Assembly (NCBI GenBank): GCA_905178155.1 | Contig: CAJINV010000006.1 | Location: forward strand, 4,703,795 to 4,767,794 | Direction: 5' to 3' | DNA from: Amoebophrya sp. A120 | Taxonomy: Eukaryota > Sar > Dinophyceae > Syndiniales > Amoebophryaceae | DNA: 64,000 nucleotides | Shown here: positions 1 through 11,148 of the stretch, one piece after another | Numbering within the stretch: the stretch's first letter is position 1 | How the letters are laid out: each line of letters starts with the position of its first letter | Position numbers and translations under genes: made by a program | Notes under the pieces: model-generated | Told to the model about the DNA's origin: nothing | The model's input: the letters and a program-made list of their open reading frames with translations, nothing else | Database searches by the model: none

Positions 1-99
1 TCCTGTCTCTTAGCCAAATCAGCATTACAACCCCCATTTCTCCTTCTGAGAAAATTTGTATTGCGAGTTTATACTAGTACGATGCTTTTGTAATGCATA
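1..99. mobile_element. Introner element, family B, right part only
   Basis: Cut by the window edge. The visible part has the family B right half: a TTTGTATTGCGA core, the stem TAGTACGATGCTTTTG and the closing GCATA. Coding sequence of the channel gene resumes directly after it. Confidence 0.8.
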
Positions 100-3000
100 A
101 CAACGGCGGCACCACCATTGATTTCGACGTCTTCTACAAAACACCGAATTTCGGCACCTACGCGCGGTTTTTCATCGTGCTGCTTTTCACTCTATCAACT
201 GTAAAAATGTCTGGGTCTGGAACATTCCGACACTTTTCATGCACGTTTTGCATGAGCCCTGATGTCTGTGATGCATGCCCTAGCATCACAGATTTTTTCG
301 GAGCTTCTTGATGCCTATTCCGCATGACAAATGCCCTCTCCGCGTAGCAAAAATTACATTGCTTTTGGTACTCATGCAATACAGATTTTTTTGGAATCCA
401 AATGCAGCATGACAAGTTGCATTCTTCCAGACACAGACACTTTTACATTTGATACACTCTAGAAGCTTGCCTCCGGTTTGCCATCGCGCCGCAGCGGAAG
501 CAGTTTTGGTTCCAGCCGAACAACGTCGCGGATATCATTTCGGTTTTGCTATCCTGTGCAAAAGTATCGTACTCCCACTCGTAGTTGTATATTGCAATCA
601 TGCATTACAAATTTTTTCGTTTTCCCTAAGGTCAATCTGCATGACAAATTCGATTTCTCAACATGGTGAGGAAATTTGTAATGCAATTCATGCTAGTTGT
701 GCGATGCTTTTGCTTTTGCTATTCATATTTGCCCTACTGGTGCAACAACGTTTGCCAGCTCCACGAGAACCTTTCCGTCTACTTTCACGTGATCAGCATC
801 TTCAGCAGCTTCTTCTGGCTCTTGAAGTTAACCCGCTACTTCTCCGGCTGGTTCTTACTCAGCCGAGCCTTAACGGACGCCGGAAGAGCCTTGATGGTGC
901 CCGTGTTTTTTCTCATGATCGTCGTCATGTGTGGAAGCTCACTGTTGTATCCAGGAAAAAATACACATTCTCATCCATTTTTGGCATTACAAACACTGCA
1001 AATTATGCATGTTTTGCATGACAAATTGGATGGGGATGGGTGTTTTTTCATGGATATGCTGCTCCTCTTCGAGAAGGCGCATGCGGAAAACACGCCCGCG
1101 CCGGTAATTACTTCCACAACGGATGAGGAGGAGCTTTGCCCGGAGTTGTCCGATTGCGTCACGATAGATTCTCTCTTCAAGGCGATTCACTACACGATTG
1201 TGTCTGTCGTCTCCATTCAGATCACCGAGGTTTACGGGAAAGATGTCGCGAGTAACGGGGGGAGAGTGTGGTCGGTGATCATGATGTTTCTCGGTGTGAT
1301 CTTTCTCTCCATGCCGATCGCGATCGTCGGCACCAGCTTTTCGAAAACGTGGTTTGAACAGGACATTATCATAGTGGTCGAAAAAGTCCGGTCCAGAATG
1401 CGGCAGCAGGGGTACACGACGGACGATTTGCGGGAAGTCTTCAACGAACTAGACGAGGATGGATCCGGTTCGATTGAGTTCAACGAATTCAAACGGATGC
1501 TGGAGGCGTTTCACTTTTTTGGGTCTTTGGCCACTTGTCGGAAGCTATTCAACCACTTCGACTGCAACGGAACCGGGTCGATTTCGTACCAGGAGTTTGT
1601 TTGCGGAATTTTCCCCGAGATCATAGACGTAGATGAATTGCTGGAGTATGATGAGGAGTTGGAACATATCAGAGGAAAAAGTGGTAACGTAAACGGAATT
1701 TGTGATGTAGAAAATGCATCACAAAACGTGCCCAAGTTTGTCATGCGTAGCATGCATACTAGGCAAAATCTGTCATGCATATTTGCAATCTATGGAAACC
1801 GTTAATGTTACCGCTTTTTTGTTTGATAGAACAGATGGAGAACGCGAAAAACTCTTCGGGGTCGGCGACGGCAAGTCTTTTTTCCGGAGAAGAGGAAGAG
1901 GATTGTTCCGACGATTCCGATTTCGACAGCAATGATGAAGACGAGGAGGGTGACAAATCTGGAGGTTCTTCCGACAGCGCGTCATTACCCTCTAGCAGCA
2001 ACTCGTCGGGGGCGGGAGAGCAGCAGGGACGAGCTGCTGAGAAGAGGAAAAAGAGGAAAAATAAACGGAGTAGAAGATCAGGAACTACAGCTGGAGCTGG
2101 TCTAGGTCTAGGTGCAGGTAGTGTTAATACCGGCAGTACGAGCATGCCCGGCAAGAAAAAGACAACCTCGTCCTCGGGCGGTGTAACATCTACAGGAAAC
2201 AATAAAGTCGTGAACTTCAACACAAATCTCAACGTGACAAAAACCTTAAGCGCCGAATCCGCCGCGCCGGGTTGGACGTCAATGATACCGACGATCAACA
2301 TTTTCGGGCACACTGCACCGTCGGCGAACGGCAATGCTAATAATGCGGCGAATAGTAATTCTGTTGCAACGACGAATCAAAATTTGACCACTTCTATTAT
2401 GTCCACAGACAGCAAAGCGCTGGGCGGTGGTATAGTTCCGGGAATTACAGCTGGCAACGCAACCACGATGAGTAGTACAACAGCTGCCCACTGCTCTGAC
2501 TCCCTGGACCTCAAAAAGCACGCCTTTTCATCCGTGACGAAGCAGTTTAGCACTGGGAATAATGCTGTCACAAATCAGATTTCCAGTGGAGGCGGTGTGG
2601 GAAGCAGCAATTTCTCCTCCATGATCCACCACACAAATTCCTCTCCAAAAAACGCGTTTTTGAAAAAGGGTTTTCAACGGTCCAGTACCAGTGGCAATTT
2701 GGAAATCGGCGGCTCAGGAGGCGCTTCTTTAACCGGCGGCGGAGCAGCCGGGGGGATACACGGTGGTGGTCACCACGGCGGGTTTAACCAAGACCATCAC
2801 GGAGCAGGCGACATTGGTAACGCTCACGTGAACAAGCAGGGCAGTCTTGGCCGCGGCGGAGGTCACCAGAACGTTGGAACAAGCGGTCCGCCTCGGTTTC
2901 AAAATCAGTTCATGGGCGGTGGAATGAACCGCGGGTACGGGAACATGGGGATGTACGGCTACGGACCGGGAGGCGGTATGGGGATGATGAGTCAACACGG

Positions 3001-3568
3001 GCAGTTTGGCGGGGGCGGGAGTAACAATATCGGCATGATGAACAACGACGGAGGATCTGGAGGAGGCGGTTTCAATAGCAACAGCAACAGCGGTCATCCT
3101 CATCTTCACAACAATTCCACGCTCCAGCAACAACTGTCCGCGAATAAACTACTATGAGAGTCAGTGCACAACTCCCTCTCCCCCTCATTTGTATAGCATG
3201 AACGGCAATGCAAGCATCTGCAAGAGTGCCGGTTTTGCATGACAGATTTGCACCGGATTGTCGTGCTACTTGGGCTACCAGAACTTGTCATGCAAACAGT
3301 ACCAAGAGACAATGCGTGGATTGGGTATTTTGCATGACAAATAAGGGGGAGGGGCGGGGGTTGTGCACTGTCATAACTACAGGCGAAAGTGAGTCTGGTG
3401 GAAAACAAGTGCAAATCGATAGAAGAGGACATGAAAAAAATCTTGAAACACTGTCAGGCGCAGGCGAGTGAGATTGCACGGTTGCAACAGATGAACGTTG
3501 TGATCATGCGGACGCACTCGCCGACGCCCAGTCAGGGAAGTAACAGGAGTGGGATTGTTTGTGCGTGA
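100..3568 (+). CDS. Voltage-gated-type cation (K+) channel with C-terminal EF-hands, 5' partial
   Basis: Exons 100-192, 460-549, 733-947, 1062-1666, 1834-3152 and 3381-3568 (TGA) join in one frame to about 835 residues; the N-terminus is outside the window. Removing the IEs rebuilds the Kv-type S2-S3 segment ending VADIISVLPYW. S4-S5 follows (WLLKLTRYF, then a hydrophobic S5), then a pore region and S6 (VWSVIMMFLGVIFLSMPIAI). Two EF-hand loops come next: DEDGSGSIEFNE is canonical and DCNGTGSISYQE is close. The rest is a long Ser/Gly/Asn-rich tail with a short charged, possibly coiled-coil, end. By family it should pass cations across a membrane under Ca2+ influence. Oddities: S4 has almost no arginines, and the filter reads TEVYGKD, not TVGYGD, so K+ selectivity and voltage sensing are uncertain. 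Confidence 0.82.
193..454. mobile_element. Introner element, family A (channel gene)
   Basis: TIR ends TATCAACTGTAAAAATG and CATTTTTACA-like with the CTGGGTCTGG block; flanking repeat CACTC/CACTC. Excision joins TTCACTC to TAGAAGC, giving FTLEACLRF, a Kv S2-type segment. Confidence 0.95.
550..727. mobile_element. Introner element, family B (channel gene)
   Basis: Starts TATCCTGTGCAAAAGTATCG and ends at TTCATA; repeat TTTGC on both sides. Excision gives VLPYW, the conserved end of Kv S3. No GT-AG register exists. Confidence 0.95.
948..1056. mobile_element. Introner element, family C (channel gene)
   Basis: Ends TATCCAGGAAAAAA and CATGGATA, with inner stem CATCC.../GGATGGGGATGGG. Repeat TGTTG/TGCTG. 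Its 109 bp plus 5 does not shift the frame, so the raw reading frame runs through it by chance. Confidence 0.9.
1667..1828. mobile_element. Introner element, family H (channel gene)
   Basis: Ends TATCAGAGGAAAAAGTGGTAA and TTACCGCTTTTTTGTTTGATA; repeat GAACA/GAACA. Excision joins ELEQ to MENAKNSS in frame. Confidence 0.92.
3153..3375. mobile_element. Introner element, family E (channel gene)
   Basis: Inverted ends TATGAGAGTCAGTGCACAAC and GTTGTGCACTGTCATA with CT-rich/GA-rich arms. Repeat ACTAC/ACTAC. Excision bypasses an apparent stop at 3155 and adds a 62-residue charged C-terminus ending at 3568. Confidence 0.9.
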
Positions 3569-5513
3569 GTTTATGGTGGAGTTGGTGACGAGAGTGATTT
3601 TCTATAGGCCATGAGAGGCTGTTGACCGTTGCGAGATGATCACGTTCACGACAACGAAATCGTCGGCGTGCACAGTGTTTTTCTTCATATGGGAAAGATA
3701 TTAGTGAGTGTGAATTTACTAGTTTTCATTTTGCACAAAAAGAAAAAGCTCGTTTACATGTCAGGTGCGAAAAAGAATTGGGTTAGGCTTAGCGCAAAAT
3801 ATCGACACACACGAAAAGCAAACTTCGCTTCATAATGTGGAAAAAAAAATATAGAAGAAAGGTATGGGCGACGACTTTGTAACCAACTTGGAAAAAGTTG
3901 AGTTGAAGTATCTCTATCTTTATCTATGGTGGAGCTGATTACTAAGAAGATGCTTACGCAGTTGTGAAAAAGCTACAGACGTCAAGATGTAGTTGTACAG
4001 AACTGCACATACAAGCAATTTCATCAAACTCGGCCGAGCAGCAGGCTCGCAAATCTGCTTGCTTGTTGCGCCTGACAGTCTTGCTCATCAAGATCAAAAT
4101 AAACATGAACTAACTAATATCAGTGTTTGCTAAACCCGAAGGGAAGTGGAAAACGAGACAGCGAGCGCTACTACTAGTCAAGGGGCCATACGCAGTCCTG
4201 CAGCACGAAGGTAAGTGCACATAACTGAGCAGAAGCCAAAAACTGCCTTGAGAGAGTTTGAAGTTGAGAAGTGAGCGTAAAAGCGAAGGGAAAAAGGAAA
4301 CAAGGCACAACAAACAAAACATTATGGCCCACCACTTGAAAAATTATGCGAGTTTCTTGACATTGTTAGCAAACCCACGACCGAGGCAACAAGGAGGGCG
4401 CACGCGGCGAGTGCCTTCGTCATTCGCCTCGGCTGCCTGTGCCAGGGAGGAGTCTCCGCGGCCGGCATTCGTGGTTAATTCGCCCCCCCCCCCCTTTTGC
4501 GTCTTGCGGGCGCCTTTTCCAGGTCGCGCGGCCGTTCGAGCCCAGGCGGCCGGCTTTGGGTCGACATTGTGGCCGCGCGTCAGGCCATTGCGTGGCATGC
4601 ATCTGCATGAACGTCGGCCGCTCCGCGTGGCCGCCTACGATCGCAAAGAGCCACAACGGGCCCTACAGCGGACGGAACGAAGGAGCGCCCGGCACCTACC
4701 CCCGCAGTTGTGTCTGTGGGCCCAGGCCTTGGGATGTTTTCCGGGCCGCGCCGGTGGCCCTCGGGCGCGTTCGTTGGTATCTGCTGCGGCGCCGCGCTTG
4801 TCTGTGTCCCCACTGCCTGGGGGCCGTGGCAGTTAGTTTGTGGGCCCGGGGCCGATCGAGGCCGACGGGGGGCGGGGAATCGATTGCGCGCGCCCACCGC
4901 GCGCCCGGGGCGCCGAGGGTATTTGGCTTGGCTGGGTTGCGATTTTGCTTAGCCTGGCTCTGAGCCCTGGCATTCTGCGGACGCCGCAGCCGGGCGCCTC
5001 GCTCTGCGTGCCGCGGTTCTTCCTTGGCGCGGGTAGGTTGCTACCATTTCGCGCACTGCCAGCCCCGCCGCCCAAGAAAAGGAGACAGAGCGGTGGTTAT
5101 GAATGCCGTGACCAGTGGTGGCAAGGGCGAACATGAACGGGTCCGCGTTCCGGGCAGTGGCCTACCTAAGTAATTGGTCCGGCTAGTGCAAGCCTACCAT
5201 TTCCGCTGGTTTGATCTAGATCTGTGGAAGCTGCATGCGCCAGAAAAGGCGCCCGCTGCTAATATGGCGCCAAGCAAAGCGCCTCGCGCGCCCTGGTGTT
5301 GAAGTTGATGCGCTGTGTTGTTCCTCATGGCCCGTCCTCCCAAAGAGAGCAATACCAATAGTTGACGATCCGGACCACGAACTATTTGCATTTCAATTTT
5401 GTTTTCTGACCGGCGTGCAAGTCATCCTTTTGCTTGCAACAGTGCGGCGTCGGAAGCAGCCTATCTTTGTGATAGCCAGGCGTGGACAACGAACCAAAAG
5501 CTGCAGAAAAAAG
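3569..5513. other. Intergenic, with GC-rich island at about 4370-5230
   Basis: Nothing gene-like in 3569-4360. From about 4370 to 5230 base composition changes sharply to GC-rich, with a run of C near 4483 and many GGCC/GCGC steps. Open frames there are long only because stops are rare at high GC; none shows a domain. No terminal repeat or flanking duplication was seen. Confidence 0.6.
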
Positions 5514-8500
5514 ATGTCTCGTTCCGCCAGAGCATCTCTGGCAGACCAGGCCTGCTGTACACCGAAGAAGCACCTCCTCCAGAACAAGTCTTCCACATCA
5601 TCTTCGTGTTCTCTGCAAGATATCTTTCGCCAAAACGACGTCGATCAAAACCAAACATCCACCGCCCCCGACGATATCAACTTCCGGTCCCCCGACGTCA
5701 GCCACAAGCAGCGCCTCCGCGGCACAAAACCACTGCTAGATCAACAGTTGGCTGCGAAGGCACTTCTTGTTGGTGAAAAGAATCGAGCATTGGGGGAAAA
5801 TGAAAAACAACTGTCGACGTCGGTAGAAGATGCTGACAAGAAGAAGAACTACCACAATACAAATGCAAATCACACGACGACTTCTGCAGGAGCAGGTTCT
5901 TCCGCCGCTCTTTCTGCGCCAGGCGACTACAGGATGAACAAGAACACTCTCCTCGCCAAAGCAGGCGCCGCCTCCACCTCCTCATCCGCCAACCGTGATT
6001 GTTCCCGAAGCCGCGCCCGGCCCAGCACGTTGCAGTCCGAGCGGTACCGGCGCATGGAGTGGGCGCCCGCGAGTGGATATCGTGAGGAAAAATCCCCCCT
6101 CCCCATGTCAAAACGAAGTTTCTGATGCTGGATTTCCGTACACAAATCAGATTTGTCTTGCAGTAGAGGACTGCAGGCATATGCCAAGCCTCAGTCGAGA
6201 GGTTTTGACGTAGGCACCTAGCATGACAAACGTGTATGCTCTAAGCCCAACAGCGTCACAAACTGCCTGCAAAATGCGGGGCGATCTCTGAACTTGCCTT
6301 CTTGCAAGACAGACAGGATTTGAGGTCACAAATGCTAATGCACGTCACAAATTTTCGGACGGATAAAGTTTTCAATATGGGGAGGGGGGATTTTTCCTTA
6401 CGATAGTGGACGGAAGTTGGAAAAGCAGGGCGTGAAGAACGTGCACAAGTCGCTCTTCCCGAAAAAGAAGCGAAAACGTCGCACCCTGCGGACGAAAAGG
6501 AGATTGGAATTAGCTTCGGGTCCGGGTCGTGCAGAAACAAGATCAGATGCGGCAAGAGGAGCAGGAGAAGGACAGGAAAGCGAAAGCGGGGAGAACGCAA
6601 TAATAAGAAACCCCGGCTCTACTTCATTGGCGGCAAGGAATCCGAATCGGAACAATCGCAGAGGACTACAGCAGGGCGATTTGTTTCCACGCGAGGAGGA
6701 TCTACTTCGTGGAAGAACCAGTAGTGACGACGAGGAGGAGAATGACGACGAGTCCTCAGATGAACTATCAAATCGAAAAATGTCTGGGTCTGGAAGAATG
6801 CAAGATTTGTGATGCTGGTTTTCCATGACCCATGAGGTCTGGAATGCGAGACCCAGCATGACAGATTCTGTGAGAGTTCTACCATGCCTATCCTGCATGA
6901 GAAACTCTCTCTCAACTTGGTCAAAAGCGGACAGCTTTTGGCACTCACGCAACACAGATTTTTGCATCGTTTAGATTTCGCATGACAAGTTCTAATCTTC
7001 CGGACCCAGACATTTTTACATTTGATATGAACAACAGTCTTCTGATTCGTCTTCCGTCAGCTCCTGCTCTTTTCGGTCAATACCACGAGGTGGAACATCA
7101 AATCTAGCTTCGAATAGGGTATTACGGAGCAGTAGATCTCCGTGCTCCTCCGCCCGGGTCTTTCCGTGCAGTGGGAATAGGGAGGAAGACAGGCAACAGA
7201 ATAAACTTTCCCGTTGCTCTTCCGAGGAAGACCTGCTCGAGCCGGTATTTAACAGTGGCTTGCGGGATGTCGGGGCGTCGAAACAAGACGACCGGAGAAA
7301 TGCTAGCAGTGGTAGCCTAGTTTTTCCGAACAACAGGCCGCAGGGTGGACGTCAGCAGGCAACAAGAACAACTTCCCAACTTCTACAACAAAACCCGCGA
7401 CATCCCACCAGACACTCCTCCTGCCCCCGCAGCTCACCCGGACTGGACGTCCAGATCGGAGGGGTTGTGAACAATAAAGGCGGCAAGATTAACAACTACC
7501 ATCGGAAGAAAAAACGGGAGCCGAAGTCCGATATGAAACGAAAGTCCACGCTGGCGCAGCTGTTGGTCGAGGGTGGGTATGCATTGCAAAAGCATCGTAC
7601 TAAGTAGTAATTGCATTACAAACTACTTGCATAGCATTACAAATGAAATCTGTAATGCTGTTTCAGCTTAGTAAGGAGATTTGTCATGCACCATAACAGC
7701 AATTACTACGAGTATGATACTTTTGCAGAGCATAGTGGGTCGAAGGCGAAATTAGTGGGGAAGAGGAAACTGTTTGCGTCGCCGGATGAGGCAGCGAAGA
7801 AGTTGAGGTAAATAGATACGTTTGTGGCTTCTAGTAATTTCAAGCTCTTGCTCTCATGCATCTACTCAGCATGATAAAATGGTATCACTTTTGAAACTCT
7901 GCATGACAAACACCAGCCGCGCCTTCGCCTCTGATGTCGAGTCTTCCAGCGCGGCTTCGAGCGCCGTGAACTCCCTTATGCTTGGAAAAAAACCTGTCCC
8001 CACCCGCATCTGATTTGTCATGCAAAAAAAACATGAAGCATAGCCTGAAATCCAAATCTGTGATGCTCAAAAGAGTTGCGAGGTTTCGGTTTTTTTTCCT
8101 CTGGATATCCCCCGTGCCGAATTTCCAAGTCAACCCCTGGCTCTTAGACGTCAGCTCCAGTGGAGGGGAAGAAATTGTGTCGCCGGCTGCTAATCATCTC
8201 GCGAGGAGGGCACGATCGGTTGGAGCGCATCAACATCCTGTAAATTTGTTTTGGATAATGTAAAAATCTTCAGCAAGCAACACGTCGTCGACGCTTAAAA
8301 TATTATGATGCTGGAATCTTCTTCTTTGTGGGTTGGCAGCTGCCGGCGTAGGCTAACATTCTTGAACAGTCACTGCCAGTACCATTACAATCAACATCAT
8401 CAAATACAGGTTGACGCCAGCACGACGGAGAGCCAATCTAGCATCGCAAATCCTGGTCCGCCAGCTTCTAGCAGTTCCACTGCGACGAGCTCTGCTTGTT

Positions 8501-9675
8501 CTAGCTCCTCCTCCGCGTGGTCCTCGCATGCGGAAAGCAGCAGCGCCGCTTGCTCCACCTCCGGCGCCCAAAATACTAACCCACTCGACCTTCCCTTTCT
8601 CGACCACGTCACGGCAAACAAAAGCAAATCGGTCTCGAAGGACTCCTCCGTGTCCGCACGGTCTGTGTTCCAGAACAGTTGCAGGGCGCTACCTACTTCC
8701 ACGACCGAGTACAATACGCCAATATCGCGACGAACGTCGCTCAGCCCGGACCGACGGCCACCTGCTGCTCCTCTCAGGTGTCGCAACATGTCTTTGGTGA
8801 GCGGGGCCGGGTCTTTGGCCGCGAAGTTCCGGGAGTCGGTTGCAGCGGCACGAGCAAGTCCGTTGGGCAGGTAAGTTTTTTCTTCAGTCGATTTATTCGT
8901 CATGCAAGCAGCGGATTTGTGATTGTGAAACCTAATTAGTCGTCGAGTTTCATGACAAAGAACTCTACAAACTCCATCCAATCAAGGTTGCAACTACTCG
9001 AGGAGAAGTCGCCGGAGGTTGTGGTTGGAGTGTCTCTGTCCGCCGCGAATCACGATAAAGCGGCCGACGTGGTGAAATCGAATGAGGTGCAGCATGACAA
9101 AAAATCCAACCTTTTCCCTCTTTCCCCCTCCGGGTCGAAAAGTTACCCTCCGTCCGCAAGCGCTTCTCCGTCGTGTAATGGAGGGGATGGAAATTATACC
9201 AGTGGTGATGGAGCCACAAATGGATTGGGAGAACAGGTGGTTTTCAGGAAAACGGAACCACTGGAGCCCATGGTAATATGATGAGTTTCTTCTTGGTTCT
9301 GGAGTTTGTCATGCAGAAGTCGTAAAAAAATGTATGTAAATACCAAAACACCAGAGGAATATCAAATAAAATGCAAGGTTGTGCTCAAAACTTGCAAGCA
9401 AGTTTCAAAAATCTTGAAAATGCAACACACAACAACAGACCGGCGCCGTCGTTTCCGGCGGGGAAGTTGTGAAAATTGCGCCGCAAAGCGTCGACAGGAA
9501 GGAAATCTTGGATTTGGTGGGACGAGAGCAGAACATGACGGATTCCGAAAATAACGCGTTTGAAAACCTCTTCAATGGGGGAAAAAAAGCGGTTCGGAGA
9601 ACGAGTAAGAATCCGGGAATAACAAATGACGAAGACGCGCCGAAAAGACGCAGGCTGGAATTGGAAGAGGAGTGA
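5514..9675 (+). CDS. Large basic Ser/Lys-rich protein, unknown function
   Basis: Nine exons: 5514-6077, 6411-6765, 7033-7577, 7740-7807, 7917-7976, 8113-8239, 8410-8870, 8948-9272 and 9439-9675 (TGA), 913 residues in one frame. Four joins remove IEs and four remove ordinary GT-AG introns, so both intron types must be excised from the same transcript. The product is low in complexity: Ser/Asn-rich stretches, a nuclear-signal-like block KKKRKRRTLRTKRR after the first intron, an acidic run (SDDEEENDDESSDE), and a basic end (PKRRRLELEEE). No domain is recognised; a nuclear location is only a guess. The start ATG is uncertain, because the frame is open upstream to 5235 with another ATG there. Confidence 0.65.
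6078..6405. mobile_element. Introner element, family D (gene 2)
   Basis: Ends TATCGTGAGGAAAAATCCCC and GGGGGGATTTTTCCTTACGATA-like; 328 bp; repeat GTGGA/GTGGA. Excision joins ASG to RKLEK in frame. Confidence 0.93.
6766..7027. mobile_element. Introner element, family A (gene 2)
   Basis: TATCAAATCGAAAAATG to ACATTTTTACATTTGATA; repeat TGAAC/TGAAC. Joins an acidic run to a Ser-rich stretch in frame. Confidence 0.93.
7578..7734. mobile_element. Introner element, family B (gene 2)
   Basis: TATGCATTGCAAAAGCATCG to ACTTTTGCAGAGCATA; repeat GTGGG/GTGGG. Excision gives VEGGSKAKLVG in frame. Confidence 0.93.
7808..7916 (+). other. Canonical GT-AG intron (gene 2)
   Basis: Donor GAG|GTAAATAG and acceptor ACACCAG|CCGC, 109 bp. 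Excision avoids the stop at 7809 and joins KKL-S to RAFASDV in frame. No inverted ends or flanking repeat, so it is not an introner. Inferred from frame and splice consensus only. Confidence 0.55.
7977..8107. mobile_element. Introner element, family J (gene 2)
   Basis: Ends TATGCTTGGAAAAAAACC and GGTTTTTTTTCCTCTGGATA-like; repeat TCCCT/TCCCC. Internal ATTTGTCATGC core shared with other families. Only copy of this end type in the window. Confidence 0.75.
8240..8409 (+). other. Canonical GT-AG intron (gene 2)
   Basis: Donor CCT|GTAAATTTG, acceptor AATACAG|GTTGACG, 170 bp, phase 0. Excision avoids the stop at 8261 and joins HQHP to VDASTTES. Confidence 0.55.
8871..8947 (+). other. Canonical GT-AG intron (gene 2)
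   Basis: Donor GGCAG|GTAAGTTTT is close to consensus; acceptor GTCGAG|TTTCATG, 77 bp. Excision is needed to leave the stop at 8872. Confidence 0.6.
9273..9438 (+). other. Canonical GT-AG intron (gene 2)
   Basis: Donor CCCATG|GTAATATG, acceptor ACAACAG|ACCGGC, 166 bp, phase 0. Joins EPM to TGAVVSGG and on to the stop at 9673. Confidence 0.6.
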
Positions 9676-10879
9676 GTTGGTAAAGGGGGGACGGGATGCC
9701 GGGTAGTACAACATGAGCAACAAAGAAGATTTCTAGATATCGTTCTTTGCGCTTCTTTGTTGTTTAGACAAGTGTGACGATGTTGACTCTAAGGCTACGT
9801 GCGGCCAGCAGCAAGAAATTTTATGATTCGTACAACTTTCCAAATGAAATTTTTTATGGCAAGTGGCCAAAATAACTAACAATAGTGCGGTAGACCCGCA
9901 GGATGAATCAATGACCGTGACGATGTCCTTTCGCATAGAAAACTTTTTAGAACCGAAAAAGCGATAATGAAGAAATCCATATAACTGGATTTGAAAAGTT
10001 AAAAGAATATATGCGCAGCTCGGTAGAAGAACAAGAACGAACAGTGAAGAGTTGTCGCAGAGCAATAGCTTGCATCACCTGCTGCTCAATTTCCTTTTTC
10101 ATAGGCTTGTGAAGATGTTTCATGACTTGACAACTTCGAGCAGTCAAACTTACCTCCTTGTTTCTTGTATCAACAACTTTATAAAACGAATTTACTGACA
10201 ATTATGTGCTTTCATCGCGGATCCATACGAGGAAGATTCGATTTTTTTTGTACGATTTCCACAACACGAAACAGTTTATCGCTTCATTGTAAAATTTGAA
10301 TTTGCAACACCGAATAAGACAACAGTTTTACCTTTGTTAAGCCGCACGCAAACTAGAGGACGAACATCACCGGATGAAGACGCTCCTTGTATAATGTTTC
10401 AGGTGTTCCTTGAGAGGTGAGAGCTGAAGAACAAGGTGGCGACCACCGGGGTCTTCATGATCATGTATAAAAACAGAATTGTTGGAGGCTAGATGATATA
10501 ACCAATAGCAGGGACAGCGAGAGGAAGAGGCGCGGGGGTATAATTGCAGCGATACGAATTCTTATTTTTGGTTCAGCCGCCCTACCATTTTGGTTCAGCC
10601 GCCCTACGTATATTAGCCATTTTGGTTCAGCCGCCCTACCCAGGATCGGTTGTTGTTCCACGAAGTATGCTAACGCGCCGGACACAGGCACCACTATCGA
10701 TGTAAAATGAAAGGAAAAGAAACTATAGCAAAATGACCGCAGCAGCAGCACGCACGACAAGTCGAGGTCGGGTAGTCCGTCAACGGCGTGATGATTTTCG
10801 TTCGGGTGGTGCGGCCGGACTTTTTGTACTGAGAATTGCATAAAAGGAGGTCCTAGTATTATAGTACTAGTGCGGATGG
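9676..10879. other. Intergenic
   Basis: AT-rich, no supportable gene on either strand. The one notable structure is the triple repeat at about 10566-10645, described separately. Confidence 0.6.
10566..10645 (+). repeat. Three direct copies of a spliced-leader-like unit
   Basis: TTTTGGTTCAGCCGCCCTAC occurs three times. The first two are spaced exactly 22 nt and the third follows after 32. The last copy is preceded by ATTAGCC, giving TAGCCATTTTGG, a 12-base match to the middle of the dinoflagellate spliced leader. Possibly a relic of reverse-transcribed, trans-spliced mRNA; similarity outside the 12-mer is partial. Confidence 0.45.
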
Positions 10880-11147
10880 TATCAACTGTAAAAATGTCTG
10901 GGTCTGAAAGATTCGGACGCTTGTCATGCACGTTTTGCATGATCTTGATCTATGATGTCTGTGATGCATACCCTAGCAACACATATTTTTTGAGGGCTTC
11001 TTGATGCGTATTCCGCATGACAAATGCCTTCTCAGCGTAGCAAAAGTTGCATTCTCTTTGGTACTCATGCAATACAGATTTTTTTGGAATCCAAATGCAG
11101 CATCACAAGTTGCATTCTTCCAGACCCAGACATTTTTGCATTTGATA
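10880..11147. mobile_element. Introner element, family A, at the start codon of gene 3
   Basis: TATCAACTGTAAAAATG to ATTTTTGCATTTGATA; repeat GATGG/GATGG. The ATG of gene 3 lies in this repeat, so both the spliced and the unspliced form carry ATGG at the junction. Confidence 0.92.
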
Positions 11148-11148
11148 G

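Noticed and set aside
193-454. Open frames crossing introners (recurring peptides such as VKMSGSG or CKSIVLV)
   Set aside because: They translate the repeated TIRs in chance frames. The same peptides recur in unrelated genes and vanish once the elements are spliced out.
4439-4963. Long overlapping frames in the GC-rich islands
   Set aside because: At high GC stops are rare on all six frames; composition is biased and no domain or partner frame is visible.
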